Counted from the stretch's first letter, positions 17,854-30,870 are shown. The stretch: 64,000 nt of DNA from Salinihabitans flavidus (GCF_900110425.1 NZ_FODS01000006.1:62001-126000), one strand, 5' to 3'. Notes: generated from the sequence alone by a model not told the origin. Program-made: numbers and translations.

Positions 17854-17948
17854 GCGGTGCTCCTTGGGTCTGGATTGCGGAGCCTATATGCTAGAACGAA
17901 ACGGGCAACAAGAAAGCGCCGGTCAGAGGCAGGACCGCGCGGAGTAAG

Positions 17949-20900
17949 ATGAGCGACCGGACTTCGCAGGACATTCCCAAACGCCGGCGCGGACGGCGGG
18001 CCGGTATCTGGGCACTGCTCAGCCTGGCGCTTCTGGCGATGCTGGCGGGCGGCGCGCTTTGGTTCGCGACGGGGCGGCAGATGGAAGTGCCGCAGGCGAT
18101 ACGCGACCGGATCGAGGCGCAGATCGACGCACTTGTACCGGAAATCGACCTGCGGTTTTCGCGCATGTTCGTCACGTTGGAGAGCTCCGGACGCCCGCGT
18201 GTGGTGCTTCGCGACATCAGGTTGCGCGAGCCGACCGGCGGCGCCGAGCTGACGCTGCGCGAACTGGATGGCACGCTGTCACTGACCGCGCTGCTGGAAG
18301 GACGATTCGCACCCAAGCGGGTTCACATGACCGGGGCCTTTCTGACCGCGCGCCGCGATGCTCAGGGCAAGGTGGATGTGTCTCTTGGTGAGTATGGCGC
18401 GAGCGGGATTGATCTGGGCGCGATGATGGCCGGGCTTGACGGGGCGTTGCAGCGGCCCGAATTCAGGCATCTGGTCGCGGTGCAGCTTGACGCGGTGACG
18501 CTGCGCTACGAGGATCTGCGCGCCGGGCGGGGCTGGACCGTGGATGGCGGGCGGCTGCGGCTGGAGCGCGCGGAAGGCGGGCTTCGGCTGTCGGCCGATC
18601 TGGCGGTGCTCTCGGGTGGCGCGGAGGCCGCCACGGTGCAGATGAGCTATGAAAGCGCGATCGGCTCGACGGCGGCGGAATTCGGCGTCAACTTCGAGGA
18701 TATGGCGGCGGGCGACATGGCCTCGCAATCGGCGGCGCTGGCGTGGCTTGGTATCCTGAACGCGCCGATTTCCGGGGCCTTGCGGGCGAGCATGGATGAC
18801 AGCGGCGCGATGGGACCGATGCATGCGTCGCTTCAGATCGGCGCGGGAGTGTTGCAGCCCAACGATGAGATCCGGCCGATTCCCTTCCGCTCTGCACAAA
18901 GCTATTTCACCTATGCGCCGGGATCGCAGACCTTGCGATTCGATGAGCTTTCGGTGGTGAGCGACTGGGTGACGGCCCGGGCCGAGGGGCAGGCGCATCT
19001 GCGTGATCTGGTCGCCGGATGGCCGAGCGAGTTATTGGGTCAGTTCCGCTTGACGAGTTTCACCGCCAATCCCGCGGGTGTCTATGACCGGCCGGTGGCG
19101 CTCGATCTGGCGGAGGTCGATTTCCGACTGCGGCTTGACCCGTTCGATCTCACGCTGGGGCAGATGATGGTCCAGAAAGACGGCCAGAGTCTGCGTCTGA
19201 ACGGGCAGCTGTCGGCGACGGCGGATGACTGGAACCTTGCGCTCGACGGGCGGATGGACGCGTTGTCCCGGACCGGGCTGGTGGAATTCTGGCCGCCCGC
19301 CATCAAGCCCAAGACACGCGACTGGATCGAGACCAACATTTTCGACGGGGCGTTGGAGGACATTAATCTCGCGGTGCGTTCGCGTCCGGGAGAGCGGCCC
19401 GGCGTCTACATGGATTTCAAGTTCCGCGACACCGACCTGCGGTTCATGAAGACGATGCCGCCGGTGCGGGGTGCGTCGGGTCATGTTACGTGGATGGACA
19501 ACCGGATGACCGTCGTGGCGGAAGGCGGGCAGGTCATGGCCGACGCGGGTGGCGCGGTGGCCGTCGCGGGCACGTCGCTTGTCATCCATGACACGCGGAT
19601 CAAGCAGGCCCCGGCGCGGGTGCGTCTGCGCACCGACAGCACGGTGACGGCGGCGCTGTCGCTGCTCAACCGCGCGCCGCTTCGGGTCATGGACAAGGCG
19701 GGTCTGCCCGTGGCGCTGGCCGAGGGACGGGCGAGCGCCTCCGGACAGCTTGATCTACGGCTCAAGAAGGATCTTCAGCCGGAAGACGTGATCTATGAGA
19801 TCGAGGGCACCTTGAGCGGGCTGCACAGCGAGGCCCTTGTGAAGGACAGGGTTCTGCGGGCGGAGGCCCTGACCGTGCGCGCCAACAACGATGGCGTTTG
19901 GATCGGCGGCGACGGACAGATTGGCGCGGTCCCGTTCTCGGGGCAGTGGCACTCCAAGTCCGGTCCGAAACATCGCGGCAAGAGCCGGATCGAGGCGACG
20001 CTCGAGCTTGATGAACGATTCGTGGAGGAGTTCCGGATCGGCCTGCCGGAGGGCAGCTTTTGGGGACGTACGCAGGGCGCGATCGAGGTCGATCTGCAAG
20101 ACGGGCGCCCTCCGGCGTTCACCATGTCCTCTGCGCTGGACGGGCTGGGCCTTGCGATCCCGGCACTGGGCTGGACCAAGCCCGAGGCGGCCGCCGGGCA
20201 GCTTGTGGTCGCGGGACGCTTGGGCCAGCCGCCCGCCATCGACCGCCTGTCACTTGATGTCGCGGGGCTGTCGGCGGAGGGCGATATTTCCATCCACGCG
20301 GACGGCGGCCTTGACAGGGCGCGCTTCGGGACGCTGACGATCGGGAGCTGGCTCGATGTGGTCGCGGAGCTTCGGGGACGGGGGCCGGGTGTGGCACCGG
20401 CCGTCGAGGTGACCGGCGGGCGGGTGGATATGCGGGATGCGCCGCAAAGCGGTCGCGCCGGGAGCGGCACGGGGCAGGGCGGGGGGCCGATTTCTGCCCG
20501 GCTGGACCGGGTGCAGATCTCCGAGGGGATCGCGCTGACAGACTTCAACGGCGATTTCACCACCCGCGCGGGGGTGGACGGGCGGTTTTCGGGGCGTGTG
20601 AACGGCGATACCGGCGTGACCGGCGCGGTCACGCCGCGCGGCAGCCGCAGCGCCTTTCGCATCCAGTCGGAGGATGCGGGCGGTGTGTTTCGCTCGGCCG
20701 GTGTGCTCAAGCAGGCCACGGGCGGCGCGATGGACCTGACCCTGATCCCTGTCGGCGATGCGGGCAACTACGACGGCAATCTGAGGGTGCGCAACATCCG
20801 TCTGCGCAACGCGCCGGCGATGGCGGCGCTTCTCAATGCGATCAGTGTGATTGGTCTACTGGAACAACTGGGTGGGCAGGGCATCCATTTCAGCGATGTC

Positions 20901-21260
20901 GAGGCGCAGTTTCGCCTAAGCCCCGACCGCATCCACATCACGCAGGGCAGCGCGGTGGGGCCCTCTTTGGGGTTGTCGATCGACGGGCTCTACGGGCTCA
21001 AGACCGGGCGGTTCGACCTTCAGGGCGTGATCTCTCCGATCTATCTGCTGAACGCGGTGGGGCGGGTGATTTCCCGTCGGGGCGAGGGGCTTTTCGGTTT
21101 CAACTACTATCTGCGGGGCACGGGGGACGATCCGCGGGTGCAGGTCAATCCGCTGTCGGTCTTGACGCCCGGCATCTTCCGCGACATTTTCCGCCGCCGA
21201 ACGGGAGGGGAGCGGTCCGAGTCCCCGGTGCCGGAACTCAACCCACAGGCGGAACGCTGA
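17949..21260 (+). CDS. AsmA/YhdP-like envelope protein (DUF3971 type)
   Basis: An 1103-residue protein with one N-terminal transmembrane helix (about residues 19-41) and a very long periplasmic region rich in beta-strand repeats. [21 protein letters not shown] and the [22 protein letters not shown] near the C-terminus are typical of YhdP/DUF3971 and AsmA-like C-terminal modules. Related giant proteins form hydrophobic grooves that bridge the inner and outer membranes and carry phospholipid. The C-terminal tail after about 1080 is disordered. queA starts 4 bp after its stop, so they are co-transcribed. The lipid role here is by family analogy. Confidence 0.85.
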   Translation: MSDRTSQDIPKRRRGRRAGIWALLSLALLAMLAGGALWFATGRQMEVPQAIRDRIEAQIDALVPEIDLRFSRMFVTLESSGRPRVVLRDIRLREPTGGAELTLRELDGTLSLTALLEGRFAPKRVHMTGAFLTARRDAQGKVDVSLGEYGASGIDLGAMMAGLDGALQRPEFRHLVAVQLDAVTLRYEDLRAGRGWTVDGGRLRLERAEGGLRLSADLAVLSGGAEAATVQMSYESAIGSTAAEFGVNFEDMAAGDMASQSAALAWLGILNAPISGALRASMDDSGAMGPMHASLQIGAGVLQPNDEIRPIPFRSAQSYFTYAPGSQTLRFDELSVVSDWVTARAEGQAHLRDLVAGWPSELLGQFRLTSFTANPAGVYDRPVALDLAEVDFRLRLDPFDLTLGQMMVQKDGQSLRLNGQLSATADDWNLALDGRMDALSRTGLVEFWPPAIKPKTRDWIETNIFDGALEDINLAVRSRPGERPGVYMDFKFRDTDLRFMKTMPPVRGASGHVTWMDNRMTVVAEGGQVMADAGGAVAVAGTSLVIHDTRIKQAPARVRLRTDSTVTAALSLLNRAPLRVMDKAGLPVALAEGRASASGQLDLRLKKDLQPEDVIYEIEGTLSGLHSEALVKDRVLRAEALTVRANNDGVWIGGDGQIGAVPFSGQWHSKSGPKHRGKSRIEATLELDERFVEEFRIGLPEGSFWGRTQGAIEVDLQDGRPPAFTMSSALDGLGLAIPALGWTKPEAAAGQLVVAGRLGQPPAIDRLSLDVAGLSAEGDISIHADGGLDRARFGTLTIGSWLDVVAELRGRGPGVAPAVEVTGGRVDMRDAPQSGRAGSGTGQGGGPISARLDRVQISEGIALTDFNGDFTTRAGVDGRFSGRVNGDTGVTGAVTPRGSRSAFRIQSEDAGGVFRSAGVLKQATGGAMDLTLIPVGDAGNYDGNLRVRNIRLRNAPAMAALLNAISVIGLLEQLGGQGIHFSDVEAQFRLSPDRIHITQGSAVGPSLGLSIDGLYGLKTGRFDLQGVISPIYLLNAVGRVISRRGEGLFGFNYYLRGTGDDPRVQVNPLSVLTPGIFRDIFRRRTGGERSESPVPELNPQAER

Positions 21261-21264
21261 TCCC

Positions 21265-22302
21265 ATGAAACTGAGCGATTTCGAGTTTGATCTGCCCGAG
21301 CGGCTGATCGCGACGCGGCCCGCGTCACCGCGCACGGCGGCGCGGCTTCTGGTGGCGCAGGGCGATGCGATCACCGATGCGCGGGTGCGCAATCTGCCCG
21401 GCTGGCTCCGGGCCGGCGACCGGCTCATCCTGAACGACACGAAGGTGATTCCCGCGCGGCTGACCGGGAGGCGCCAGCGTGCCGGGGCGCAGGCGCGGAT
21501 CGAGGTCACGCTTCTGGAGCCTCAGGCCGTCGCGGGGCGCTGGCGCGCGCTTCTCAAGCCGCTTCGGAAGGTGCGCGAGGGTGAGGTGATCACGTTTTCG
21601 GACAACCTGAGCGCGACCCTCGTGGCCCGCGAAGACGGACAGGGCCTACTCGAATTTTCGCTCTCCGGCGCGGATTTCGACGCGGCGCTGGCCGAGGCGG
21701 GGGCGATGCCGCTGCCGCCCTATATCGCCGCGAGGCGACCCGCCGATGAGCGCGACAAGACCGATTACCAGACCGTCTTCGCCCGCCATTCCGGCGCCGT
21801 GGCGGCCCCCACCGCGTCGCTTCATTTCGACGAGGCGCTGTTGCAGCAGATCGCGGCGATGGGAGTGGGGCTGACCCATGTGACCTTGCATGTCGGCGCG
21901 GGCACCTTTCTGCCGGTGAAGGTGGAGGATGTGCGCGCGCACAGGATGCATGCCGAATGGGGGCGCGTGAGCGCGGAGGCCGCCGCGCAGATCGCCGCGA
22001 CGCGGCGCGCGGGCGGGCGGATCATTCCGGTGGGCACCACCGCGCTGCGCCTGATCGAAAGCGCCGCCGCCGGAGGAGAGATCGCGCCGTGGGACGGGGA
22101 GACGGACATCTTCATCTATCCCGGCTACGAGTTCCGTGTGACCGATGCGCTGATGACGAATTTCCATCTGCCCGGCTCCACTTTGATGATGCTGGTTTCG
22201 GCGCTGATGGGCACGCAGCGGATACACCGGATCTATGACCATGCGATTGCCGAAGAGTATCGCTTCTTCAGCTATGGAGACGCCTCGCTTCTGATCCGCT
22301 GA
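21265..22302 (+). CDS. queA: S-adenosylmethionine:tRNA ribosyltransferase-isomerase
   Basis: A 345-residue QueA, which adds the ribosyl part of SAM to preQ1 in tRNA to form epoxyqueuosine at the wobble position. Signature segments are [19 protein letters not shown] at the start, [53 protein letters not shown] and [15 protein letters not shown]. Length is normal. It follows the AsmA-like gene with almost no spacer. The usual partner tgt is not next to it here. Confidence 0.97.
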   Translation: MKLSDFEFDLPERLIATRPASPRTAARLLVAQGDAITDARVRNLPGWLRAGDRLILNDTKVIPARLTGRRQRAGAQARIEVTLLEPQAVAGRWRALLKPLRKVREGEVITFSDNLSATLVAREDGQGLLEFSLSGADFDAALAEAGAMPLPPYIAARRPADERDKTDYQTVFARHSGAVAAPTASLHFDEALLQQIAAMGVGLTHVTLHVGAGTFLPVKVEDVRAHRMHAEWGRVSAEAAAQIAATRRAGGRIIPVGTTALRLIESAAAGGEIAPWDGETDIFIYPGYEFRVTDALMTNFHLPGSTLMMLVSALMGTQRIHRIYDHAIAEEYRFFSYGDASLLIR

Positions 22303-22399
22303 ACGGGGCGCGAAAATCCGCGTCCGTGTCGCGGACGGGGGTGACGTGTCGCGGCAGTCTATGTATGGGTCGGGCCAATCACGCGTGAAGGAGCCACCC

Positions 22400-23665
22400 A
22401 TGTTTCAATTCCTGTCCAGCGCCTGGGCGCTTCTTCTGGGCATGGGACTGCTCATGGTGGGCAATGGTCTGCAATCGACGCTGCTCGCCGTGCGCGGCGA
22501 GATCGAGGGGTTTTCGACCTTCGAGATGTCGCTGGTGATGTCGGCGTATTTCGTGGGCTTTCTCGGCGGATCGCGGCTTGCACCGGATATGATCCGGCGC
22601 GTCGGACATGTGCGCGTCTTCGCCGCGCTGGCGAGTTTCATCTCGGCTGTGCTGATTCTTTACCCCACATTCACAAACCCGTGGATCTGGGTCGCCGGGC
22701 GGGTGATCATCGGGTTCTGTTTCTCGGGCGTTTATGTCACCGCCGAAAGCTGGCTCAACAATGCCGCGACGAACGAGAACCGGGGCAAGGCGCTGTCGCT
22801 CTACCTGATCGTGCAGATGGTGGGAATCGTGGCCGCGCAGGGGCTTCTGGTGGTGGCGGACCCCTCTGGCTACGTGCTCTTCGTGATCCCCTCGGTGCTG
22901 GTGTCGATCTCTTTCGCACCGATTCTGCTGTCGATCTCGCCAACGCCCGCGTTCGAGGCCACAAAGCGGATGACGCTGCGCAGGCTGGTGGAAATCTCGC
23001 CGCTTGGCGCGGTGGGGATGTTGATCCTGGGCGGGGCGTTTTCGGCGCAGTTCGGCATGTCGGCGGTCTATGGCGCGACGGTGGGTCTGTCGCTCGAAAA
23101 GCTGTCGCTGTTTATCGCGACCTTCTATATCGGCGCGTCCGTTCTTCAGTATCCGATCGGGTGGCTGTCAGACAGGATGGACCGGCGGCTTCTGATCATG
23201 ATCGCGGCGCTGATCGCGGGCATTGGCGCGGTGATCGGGATGGCCTTTGGAACCAGCTACTACATGCTGTTGCTGGCCGCCTTTACCGTGGGCGGGATGA
23301 CCAACCCGCTTTATTCCCTGCTGCTGGCCTACACCAACGACTATCTGGAGGCCGACGATATGGCGGCGGCCTCCAGCGGGCTTGTCTTCATCAACGGAAT
23401 GGGGGCGATTGCCGGGCCGGTCATCACCGGCTGGATGATGGGGCTGATCGGGCCGCCGGGGTTTTTCCTCTTCATCGCGATTCTTCTGGTGATGGTCGCG
23501 GGCTATGCCGCCTACAGGATGACGAAACGCGCCGCGCCGGATGTTTCGGAAACCGGGGTCTGGGCCCCGGTGTCGCCGGGATCGTCTGTCGTAGCGGTTG
23601 AAGCGGCGCAGGAATATGCAATCGACGCGGCAGCCGAGGAAGATGTTAGCGAAAACGCCGCCTGA
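22400..23665 (+). CDS. MFS transporter (YcaD-like)
   Basis: A 421-residue major facilitator with about 12 transmembrane helices. SAYFVGFLGG and the motif-A-like GWLSDRMDRRLLI between helices 6-8 and the internal AESWLNNAATNENRGKALSLYLIVQM match the YcaD/MFS group often annotated as drug or sugar efflux. The last 40 residues are an acidic Ala/Glu cytoplasmic tail. Start at 22400 follows GAAGGAGCCACC. Substrate cannot be told. It has its own promoter region after queA, and the DUF924 promoter lies right at its end. Confidence 0.88.
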   Translation: MFQFLSSAWALLLGMGLLMVGNGLQSTLLAVRGEIEGFSTFEMSLVMSAYFVGFLGGSRLAPDMIRRVGHVRVFAALASFISAVLILYPTFTNPWIWVAGRVIIGFCFSGVYVTAESWLNNAATNENRGKALSLYLIVQMVGIVAAQGLLVVADPSGYVLFVIPSVLVSISFAPILLSISPTPAFEATKRMTLRRLVEISPLGAVGMLILGGAFSAQFGMSAVYGATVGLSLEKLSLFIATFYIGASVLQYPIGWLSDRMDRRLLIMIAALIAGIGAVIGMAFGTSYYMLLLAAFTVGGMTNPLYSLLLAYTNDYLEADDMAAASSGLVFINGMGAIAGPVITGWMMGLIGPPGFFLFIAILLVMVAGYAAYRMTKRAAPDVSETGVWAPVSPGSSVVAVEAAQEYAIDAAAEEDVSENAA

Positions 23666-23669
23666 AATG

Positions 23670-23698
23670 TTGCGACTGTTGTAAAAAGTGACTGTTAT
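23670..23698 (+). promoter_or_regulatory. Sigma70-type promoter for the DUF924 gene
   Basis: TTGCGA at 23670-23675 and TGTTAT at 23693-23698 are separated by 17 bp, a good fit to the housekeeping consensus in an AT-rich gap. A transcript would begin near 23704-23706, directly at the left arm of the leader hairpin. Confidence 0.6.
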
Positions 23699-23706
23699 CA
23701 AGAAGC

Positions 23707-23760
23707 TCCTTGTGTGTAACATTTTCATGTCACCTTGGTGGGGACATTAACACAAGGAGT
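23707..23760 (+). promoter_or_regulatory. Leader hairpin that pairs with the ribosome binding site of the DUF924 gene
   Basis: CTCCTTGTGT at 23707-23716 is a perfect 10-base complement of ACACAAGGAG at 23751-23760. The right arm contains AAGGAG, the ribosome site 8 bp before the ATG at 23769. The 34-base loop holds a nested hairpin (ATGTC at 23728-23732 with GACAT at 23744-23748, and CACC with GGTG inside). The left arm would be at the very 5' end of the mRNA, so the folded leader would block translation. What would open it (temperature, small RNA, ligand) is not visible. Confidence 0.6.
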
Positions 23761-23768
23761 AACGGACT

Positions 23769-24356
23769 ATGGCAGGTCCGGAAGAGATTCTGAACTTTTG
23801 GCTCGACGAGGTCGGGCCGGACGGCTGGTACAAGGTCGATGAGGCGCTTGACCAGGAGATACGCGACAGATTCGGGAGTATATGGCAGCGGGCGATGGAC
23901 GGTGGCTATGCGCAATGGCTGACCTATGCGAGTGGATCGCTGGCCTACATCATCCTGCTTGACCAGTTTCCCCGCAACATGTTCCGGGGCGGGTCCATGG
24001 CCTTTGCGTCGGACAAGATCGCACTGGCGGCGGCGAAATCGTCGGTTCACCACAAATACGACCTGAAGATCGATGAGCCTGCGCGACAGTTCTTCTATCT
24101 TCCGCTCATGCATTCGGAGAACCTGTGCGATCAGGATCGCTGCGTGCGGCTTATGAAAGAGCGGATGCCGGAGACGGGGGCGCACAACATGCTCCATGCC
24201 AAGGCACACCGTGAAGTGATCCGCGAATTCGGGCGGTTTCCCTATCGCAACGAGGCGCTGAAGCGCAGTTCGACCGGCCCGGAGCGCGCGTTCATGGAGC
24301 GCGGCGGCTATGCCGAGACCTTGCGCGCGCTGGAGCGGAAGGCCGAGGCGGCCTGA
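23769..24356 (+). CDS. DUF924 family protein
   Basis: A 195-residue all-helical protein of family DUF924. It begins EEILNFWLDEVGPDGWYKVD and has SLAYIILLDQFPRNMFRG, YLPLMHSEN and GRFPYRNEALKR, all hallmarks. The family is widespread and resembles TPR folds; the reaction or partner is unknown. It has no signal peptide. A promoter and a hairpin that covers its ribosome site lie directly upstream, an unusual degree of control for such a gene. Confidence 0.92.
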   Translation: MAGPEEILNFWLDEVGPDGWYKVDEALDQEIRDRFGSIWQRAMDGGYAQWLTYASGSLAYIILLDQFPRNMFRGGSMAFASDKIALAAAKSSVHHKYDLKIDEPARQFFYLPLMHSENLCDQDRCVRLMKERMPETGAHNMLHAKAHREVIREFGRFPYRNEALKRSSTGPERAFMERGGYAETLRALERKAEAA

Positions 24357-24481
24357 TCCCGTCTTGAGATCTTGGCCGTGGCCGGGCGGGACCCGGCGGC
24401 GGATGGTGGGCACCATCGCGTATTGAAGCGCCATGGGCCATCGGGTAGCGTTGCCGTCAACAGACAGCAGGAGAGCGCGCG

Positions 24482-25876
24482 ATGGCGGAAAAATCCTTTG
24501 ACATGATCGTGATCGGGTCCGGGCCCGGGGGGTATGTGGCCGCGATCCGCGGCGCGCAGTTGGGCCTGAAGGTAGCGATCGTCGAGCGCGAGAACATGGG
24601 GGGCATCTGCCTCAACTGGGGCTGCATCCCGACCAAGGCGCTCTTGCGGTCCTCCGAGGTGTTTCACCTGATGCACCGGGCCAAGGAGTTCGGCCTGAGC
24701 GCGGAGAAGGTCGATTTCGATCTGGACGCGGTGGTGAAACGCTCGCGCAAGGTGGCGGGGCAGCTCAACTCCGGCGTCTCGCACCTGATGAAAAAGAACA
24801 AGATCACGGTGGTGATGGGCGAGGCCACCGTGCCGGCCAAGGGCAAGGTCGAGGTCAAGACCGACAACGGCAGCGAGTCCCTCAGCGCGAAACATATCGT
24901 GCTGGCCACCGGGGCGCGGGCGCGTGAACTGCCGGGGCTGGAGGCCGACGGCGATCTGGTCTGGACCTACCGGCACGCACTGCAACCGCCGCGGATGCCG
25001 AAAAAGCTTCTGGTCATCGGGTCGGGTGCGATCGGGATCGAATTTGCCAGCTTCTACAACACGCTGGGCGCCGAAACCACGGTGGTCGAAGTGATGGACC
25101 GCATCCTGCCGGTGGAGGATGAGGAGATTTCCGCCTTTGCGAAAAAATCCTTTGAAAAGCAGAAGATGACCATCATGGAAAAGGCCATGGTCAAGCAGCT
25201 TGACCGGGGCAAGGGGAAGGTCACGGCGCATATCGAGCGCGGTGGAAAGGTCGAGAAACACGACTTCGACACGGTGATCTCCGCTGTGGGGATTGTCGGC
25301 AACACCGAGGGTCTCGGCCTTGACGAGCTTGGGGTGAAAACCGAGAAAACGCATGTGATTACGGATGAATATTGCCGCACCGGGGTGGACGGCATCTATG
25401 CCATCGGGGATCTGGCCGGGGCGCCGTGGCTGGCGCACAAGGCCAGCCATGAGGGCGTCATGGTGGCCGAGCTGATCGCGGGCGGGAAACCGCATCCGGT
25501 GCGGCCCGACTCCATCGCCGGCTGCACCTATTGCCAGCCGCAGATCGCCAGCGTGGGCATGACCGAGGCGCAGGCGAAAGAGAACGGGCACAAGGTGAAA
25601 GTGGGCCGCTTCCCCTTTGTCGGCAACGGCAAGGCGATTGCTTTGGGAGAGGCCGAAGGCATGGTCAAGACCGTGTTCGACGCCAAGACCGGCGAGCTTC
25701 TGGGCGCGCATATGGTGGGCGCGGAGGTGACCGAGCTGATCCAAGGCTATGTCGTGGGCCGGGTGCTGGAGACCACCGAGGCGGAGCTGATGGAGGCCGT
25801 GTTCCCGCATCCGACGCTGAGCGAGATGATGCATGAATCGGTGCTCGACGCCTATGGCCGCGTGATCCACTACTGA
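24482..25876 (+). CDS. lpd: Dihydrolipoyl dehydrogenase (E3)
   Basis: A 464-residue flavoprotein disulfide reductase that reoxidises dihydrolipoamide with NAD+ in the 2-oxo-acid dehydrogenase complexes. It has the FAD-binding GSGPGGYVAAIRGAQLG, the redox pair in GGICLNWGCIPTKAL, the NAD-binding GSGAIGIEFASFYNTLG, and the C-terminal HPTLSEMMHESVLDAYGR with the catalytic His-Glu. It lies about 20 kb from the PDH operon. AGGAGAGCGCGCG precedes the ATG, and the next gene starts 3 bp after its stop. Confidence 0.97.
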   Translation: MAEKSFDMIVIGSGPGGYVAAIRGAQLGLKVAIVERENMGGICLNWGCIPTKALLRSSEVFHLMHRAKEFGLSAEKVDFDLDAVVKRSRKVAGQLNSGVSHLMKKNKITVVMGEATVPAKGKVEVKTDNGSESLSAKHIVLATGARARELPGLEADGDLVWTYRHALQPPRMPKKLLVIGSGAIGIEFASFYNTLGAETTVVEVMDRILPVEDEEISAFAKKSFEKQKMTIMEKAMVKQLDRGKGKVTAHIERGGKVEKHDFDTVISAVGIVGNTEGLGLDELGVKTEKTHVITDEYCRTGVDGIYAIGDLAGAPWLAHKASHEGVMVAELIAGGKPHPVRPDSIAGCTYCQPQIASVGMTEAQAKENGHKVKVGRFPFVGNGKAIALGEAEGMVKTVFDAKTGELLGAHMVGAEVTELIQGYVVGRVLETTEAELMEAVFPHPTLSEMMHESVLDAYGRVIHY

Positions 25877-25879
25877 ACC

Positions 25880-26440
25880 ATGCCGGGGCTGAATCGCATT
25901 GTCATGAACCGCACGAGCCGCCGCTGGCTGCGCGCGCTCGACCTTGAAAACATGGACATTGGCGAGATTTCCGGCCAGTGGGGCAAGGGGCTTGGCGGGC
26001 GCAGCTATGTCTCGCTTCGCTATCCCGATTACGACATCTGCAAGGGGGCGTTTGCCGATGAGCAGGGGCGCCCCCTGTCGTTCGACCTGATCCTGGCCAA
26101 TCAGGTGTGGGAACATCTCGATCGGCCCTATGCGGCGACGCGAAACGTGCGGGGGATGCTGCGCGAGGGGGGGTATTTCTGGCTCGCCGTGCCGTTTTTC
26201 ATCCCCTATCACCCGGCGCCGCAGGATTGTTCACGCTGGTCGGCGCGGGGGTTGAAGAACCTGTTGATCGAGGGAGGATTCGACGCCGGGCAGATCCGGT
26301 CGGGGCAGTGGGGCAACCGCCAGGTGGCGGCGCGCAACCTCGAAGAGGACTGGCCGCCGGTCTATGATCCCGAGCGCGACGATCTGGAGAACGATCACAG
26401 TTTTCCGATCTGTTCCTGGGCGTTGGCGCGCAAAATCTGA
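25880..26440 (+). CDS. Class I methyltransferase-like protein without a clear SAM motif
   Basis: A 186-residue protein (or 178 if the ATG at 25904 is used). The middle has LILANQVWEHLDRPYAATRNVRGMLREGG, the post-II and post-III pattern of type 11 methyltransferases, then FWLAVPFFIPYHPAPQDCSRW. The N-terminal glycine-rich SAM loop is not evident; its place is taken by LDLENMDIGEISGQWGKG. It may be a divergent enzyme or one that lost activity. It follows lpd after 3 bp and is probably co-transcribed. Dispersed repeat copy 2 begins 20 bp after its stop. Confidence 0.75.
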   Translation: MPGLNRIVMNRTSRRWLRALDLENMDIGEISGQWGKGLGGRSYVSLRYPDYDICKGAFADEQGRPLSFDLILANQVWEHLDRPYAATRNVRGMLREGGYFWLAVPFFIPYHPAPQDCSRWSARGLKNLLIEGGFDAGQIRSGQWGNRQVAARNLEEDWPPVYDPERDDLENDHSFPICSWALARKI

Positions 26441-26459
26441 GCGGCGGGGCCTTGCGAGG

Positions 26460-26544
26460 GGCGAATCGGGTTAAGCCGTTGATTTTTATGAAAATGCCAT
26501 GTCGGTATAACGTCGGTATTTTGTCGGTATCGCATCGGTGCGGT
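26460..26544. repeat. Dispersed 11-bp-phased repeat element, copy 2
   Basis: The left block starts GGCGAATCGGGTTAA (26460) with TTGATTTTTATGAAAATG, one base shorter than in copies 1 and 3. It is followed by four 11-bp units: 26501-26511 GTCGGTATAAC, 26512-26522 GTCGGTATTTT, 26523-26533 GTCGGTATCGC, and a degenerate ATCGGTGCGGT. It lies between the convergent methyltransferase-like and rhodanese genes, just before a strong hairpin. Confidence 0.85.
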
Positions 26545-26560
26545 TTGCGCTGAAGGGGCC

Positions 26561-26594
26561 GGTGAACGCAGCGTTCGGAAACGCCGCGTTCACC
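26561..26594. terminator. Two-part hairpin between convergent genes
   Basis: GGTGAACGC at 26561-26569 pairs with GCGTTCACC at 26586-26594. Inside it, GCGTT at 26571-26575 pairs with AACGC at 26580-26584 around a CGGA loop, with one A/C mismatch between the stems. It ends 15 bp before the rhodanese stop. Position fits a bidirectional transcript end, though no T-run follows. Confidence 0.6.
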
Positions 26595-26609
26595 TGTCGA
26601 CGCGGGGCG

Positions 26610-26969
26610 TCAGGCGTTCAGCACCGTGCCGCCCGCGCGCTGCCAATGGGCGAGGCCTCCGATATTGTGGACATCCTCAAAGCCCATCTGCCGTAGCAGG
26701 CGCGCGCCCTGCGCCGAGCGCGCGCCCGAGGCGCAGTAGAGCGCCAGCGCCATCTCCGGTTTGAGTTCGGGGTGATGGTCGGGATGGCGCGAATCGGCCA
26801 TGTCGCGCAGCCGCGACAGCGGGATATGCAGCGCGCCGGCGGCCTTGCCGGTGCTGGCCACTTCGCCATGCTCGCGCAGGTCGATCACGGTCACGCGGCC
26901 ATCGCGCTGCGCGGTCACGGCCTCTTGGGCGGTCATGCCCTTTGTCGGGGCCTGTCTGAAGAAGAACAT
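26610..26969 (-). CDS. Rhodanese-like domain protein
   Basis: A 119-residue single rhodanese domain. It has VTVIDLREHGEVASTGKAAGALHIPLSRL and the active-site loop ALYCASGARSAQGARLL with the catalytic cysteine that carries a persulfide, then GFEDVHNIGGLAHWQ. There is no signal peptide, so it acts in the cytoplasm on sulfane sulfur. It stands alone on the minus strand, divergent from uvrA. Physiological donor and acceptor are unknown. Confidence 0.92.
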   Translation of the reverse strand: MFFFRQAPTKGMTAQEAVTAQRDGRVTVIDLREHGEVASTGKAAGALHIPLSRLRDMADSRHPDHHPELKPEMALALYCASGARSAQGARLLRQMGFEDVHNIGGLAHWQRAGGTVLNA

Positions 26970-27134
26970 GCGGTTTCCTTTCGCTCGATTGGGTCCTGTT
27001 GCCGTTCAATTTAACATTCAAGAAACGGAATACAATATCTTTGCGGCATGCCGCCGCCGGTTCCGGTTTTGTTCGCATTTTTTTGTTGGAGACTCAGCGC
27101 GGCTCACCTATTTAGGGCAGAGGAACCGGGGGCG

Positions 27135-29998
<2,864 letters not shown>

Positions 29999-30002
<4 letters not shown>

Positions 30003-30862
30003 ACCGGCTCGGCCTGGCCCTGGGATCGGGCGGCGCGCGCGGATGGTGCCATGTCGGCGTGATCAACGCCTTGCGCGAGATGGATGTAACGCCGGACGTG
30101 GTGGCGGGGTGCTCCATGGGGGCGCTGGTCGGCGCGGCCTGGGCCGGGGAGCGGCTTGGCGCGCTGGAGGACTGGGCGCGCGGGTTGACGCAGACCGGGG
30201 TTCTGCGTCTTGTCGATCTGCGGTTTCGGAACGGCGGGCTGATGCGCGGCAGCGCGGTGGGCGAGATGCTGCGCGCGCTGGATCTGCCCGAACGGATCGA
30301 GGAATTGAAGCACCCTTTTATCGCGGTGGCCACGGATATGGTGAGCGGGCGCGAGGTGTGGATTCGCGAGGGATCGCTCTTCGATGCGGTGCGGGCGTCG
30401 ATCTCCATTCCCGGTATCTACAGCCCGCATTTGGTGGCGGGTAAATGGCTTCTGGATGGGGGGCTGGTCAACCCGGTGCCGACCTCTGCGTGCCGGGCGC
30501 TGGGGGCCGACAAGACGATCGCGGTCAATCCTAATGGCAGGAACGGCGATCTGTGGACCCCGCGCGAGAGTGCGCTCGATGCGCTTAGCCAGTCGTGGAT
30601 GCAAAGGCTGCCCGAGCCTATGCGGGAGCTTTTCCACAGCGATGGCGTCAGAGGGCCGAATTACATCGATGTGGTGTCCACCTCGGTCGACATCATGACG
30701 GAGTTCGTGCGCAAGACGCGCGACGCGACCGATCCGCCGCATGTGAGCCTTCAGGCCGATCTGAGTCATATGACGGTGCTGGAGCTTTACCGCGCGGCGG
30801 AGGCCATCGCGGAGGGCGAACGGCTTGTGGCGGAGCAGAAAGAGGCGATTGCCGCGCTGTGA
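29999..30862 (+). CDS. Patatin-like phospholipase (RssA/NTE type)
   Basis: A 287-residue cytoplasmic patatin. The oxyanion loop GSGGARGW, the nucleophile elbow GCSMGAL and the catalytic dyad aspartate in [11 protein letters not shown] are all present, so it should be an active serine acyl hydrolase on phospholipids or related esters. There is no signal peptide. The ATG overlaps the uvrA stop (ATGA), so the two genes are translationally coupled despite unrelated roles. It ends convergently with mmsB, with a GC hairpin between. Confidence 0.92.
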
Positions 30863-30870
30863 AGGCGGAC

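Noticed and set aside
24308-26212. 634-codon open frame on the minus strand
   Set aside because: It lies antisense to lpd and the next gene; long antisense frames are expected at this GC content, and the product is rich in His, Arg and Pro with no known domain.
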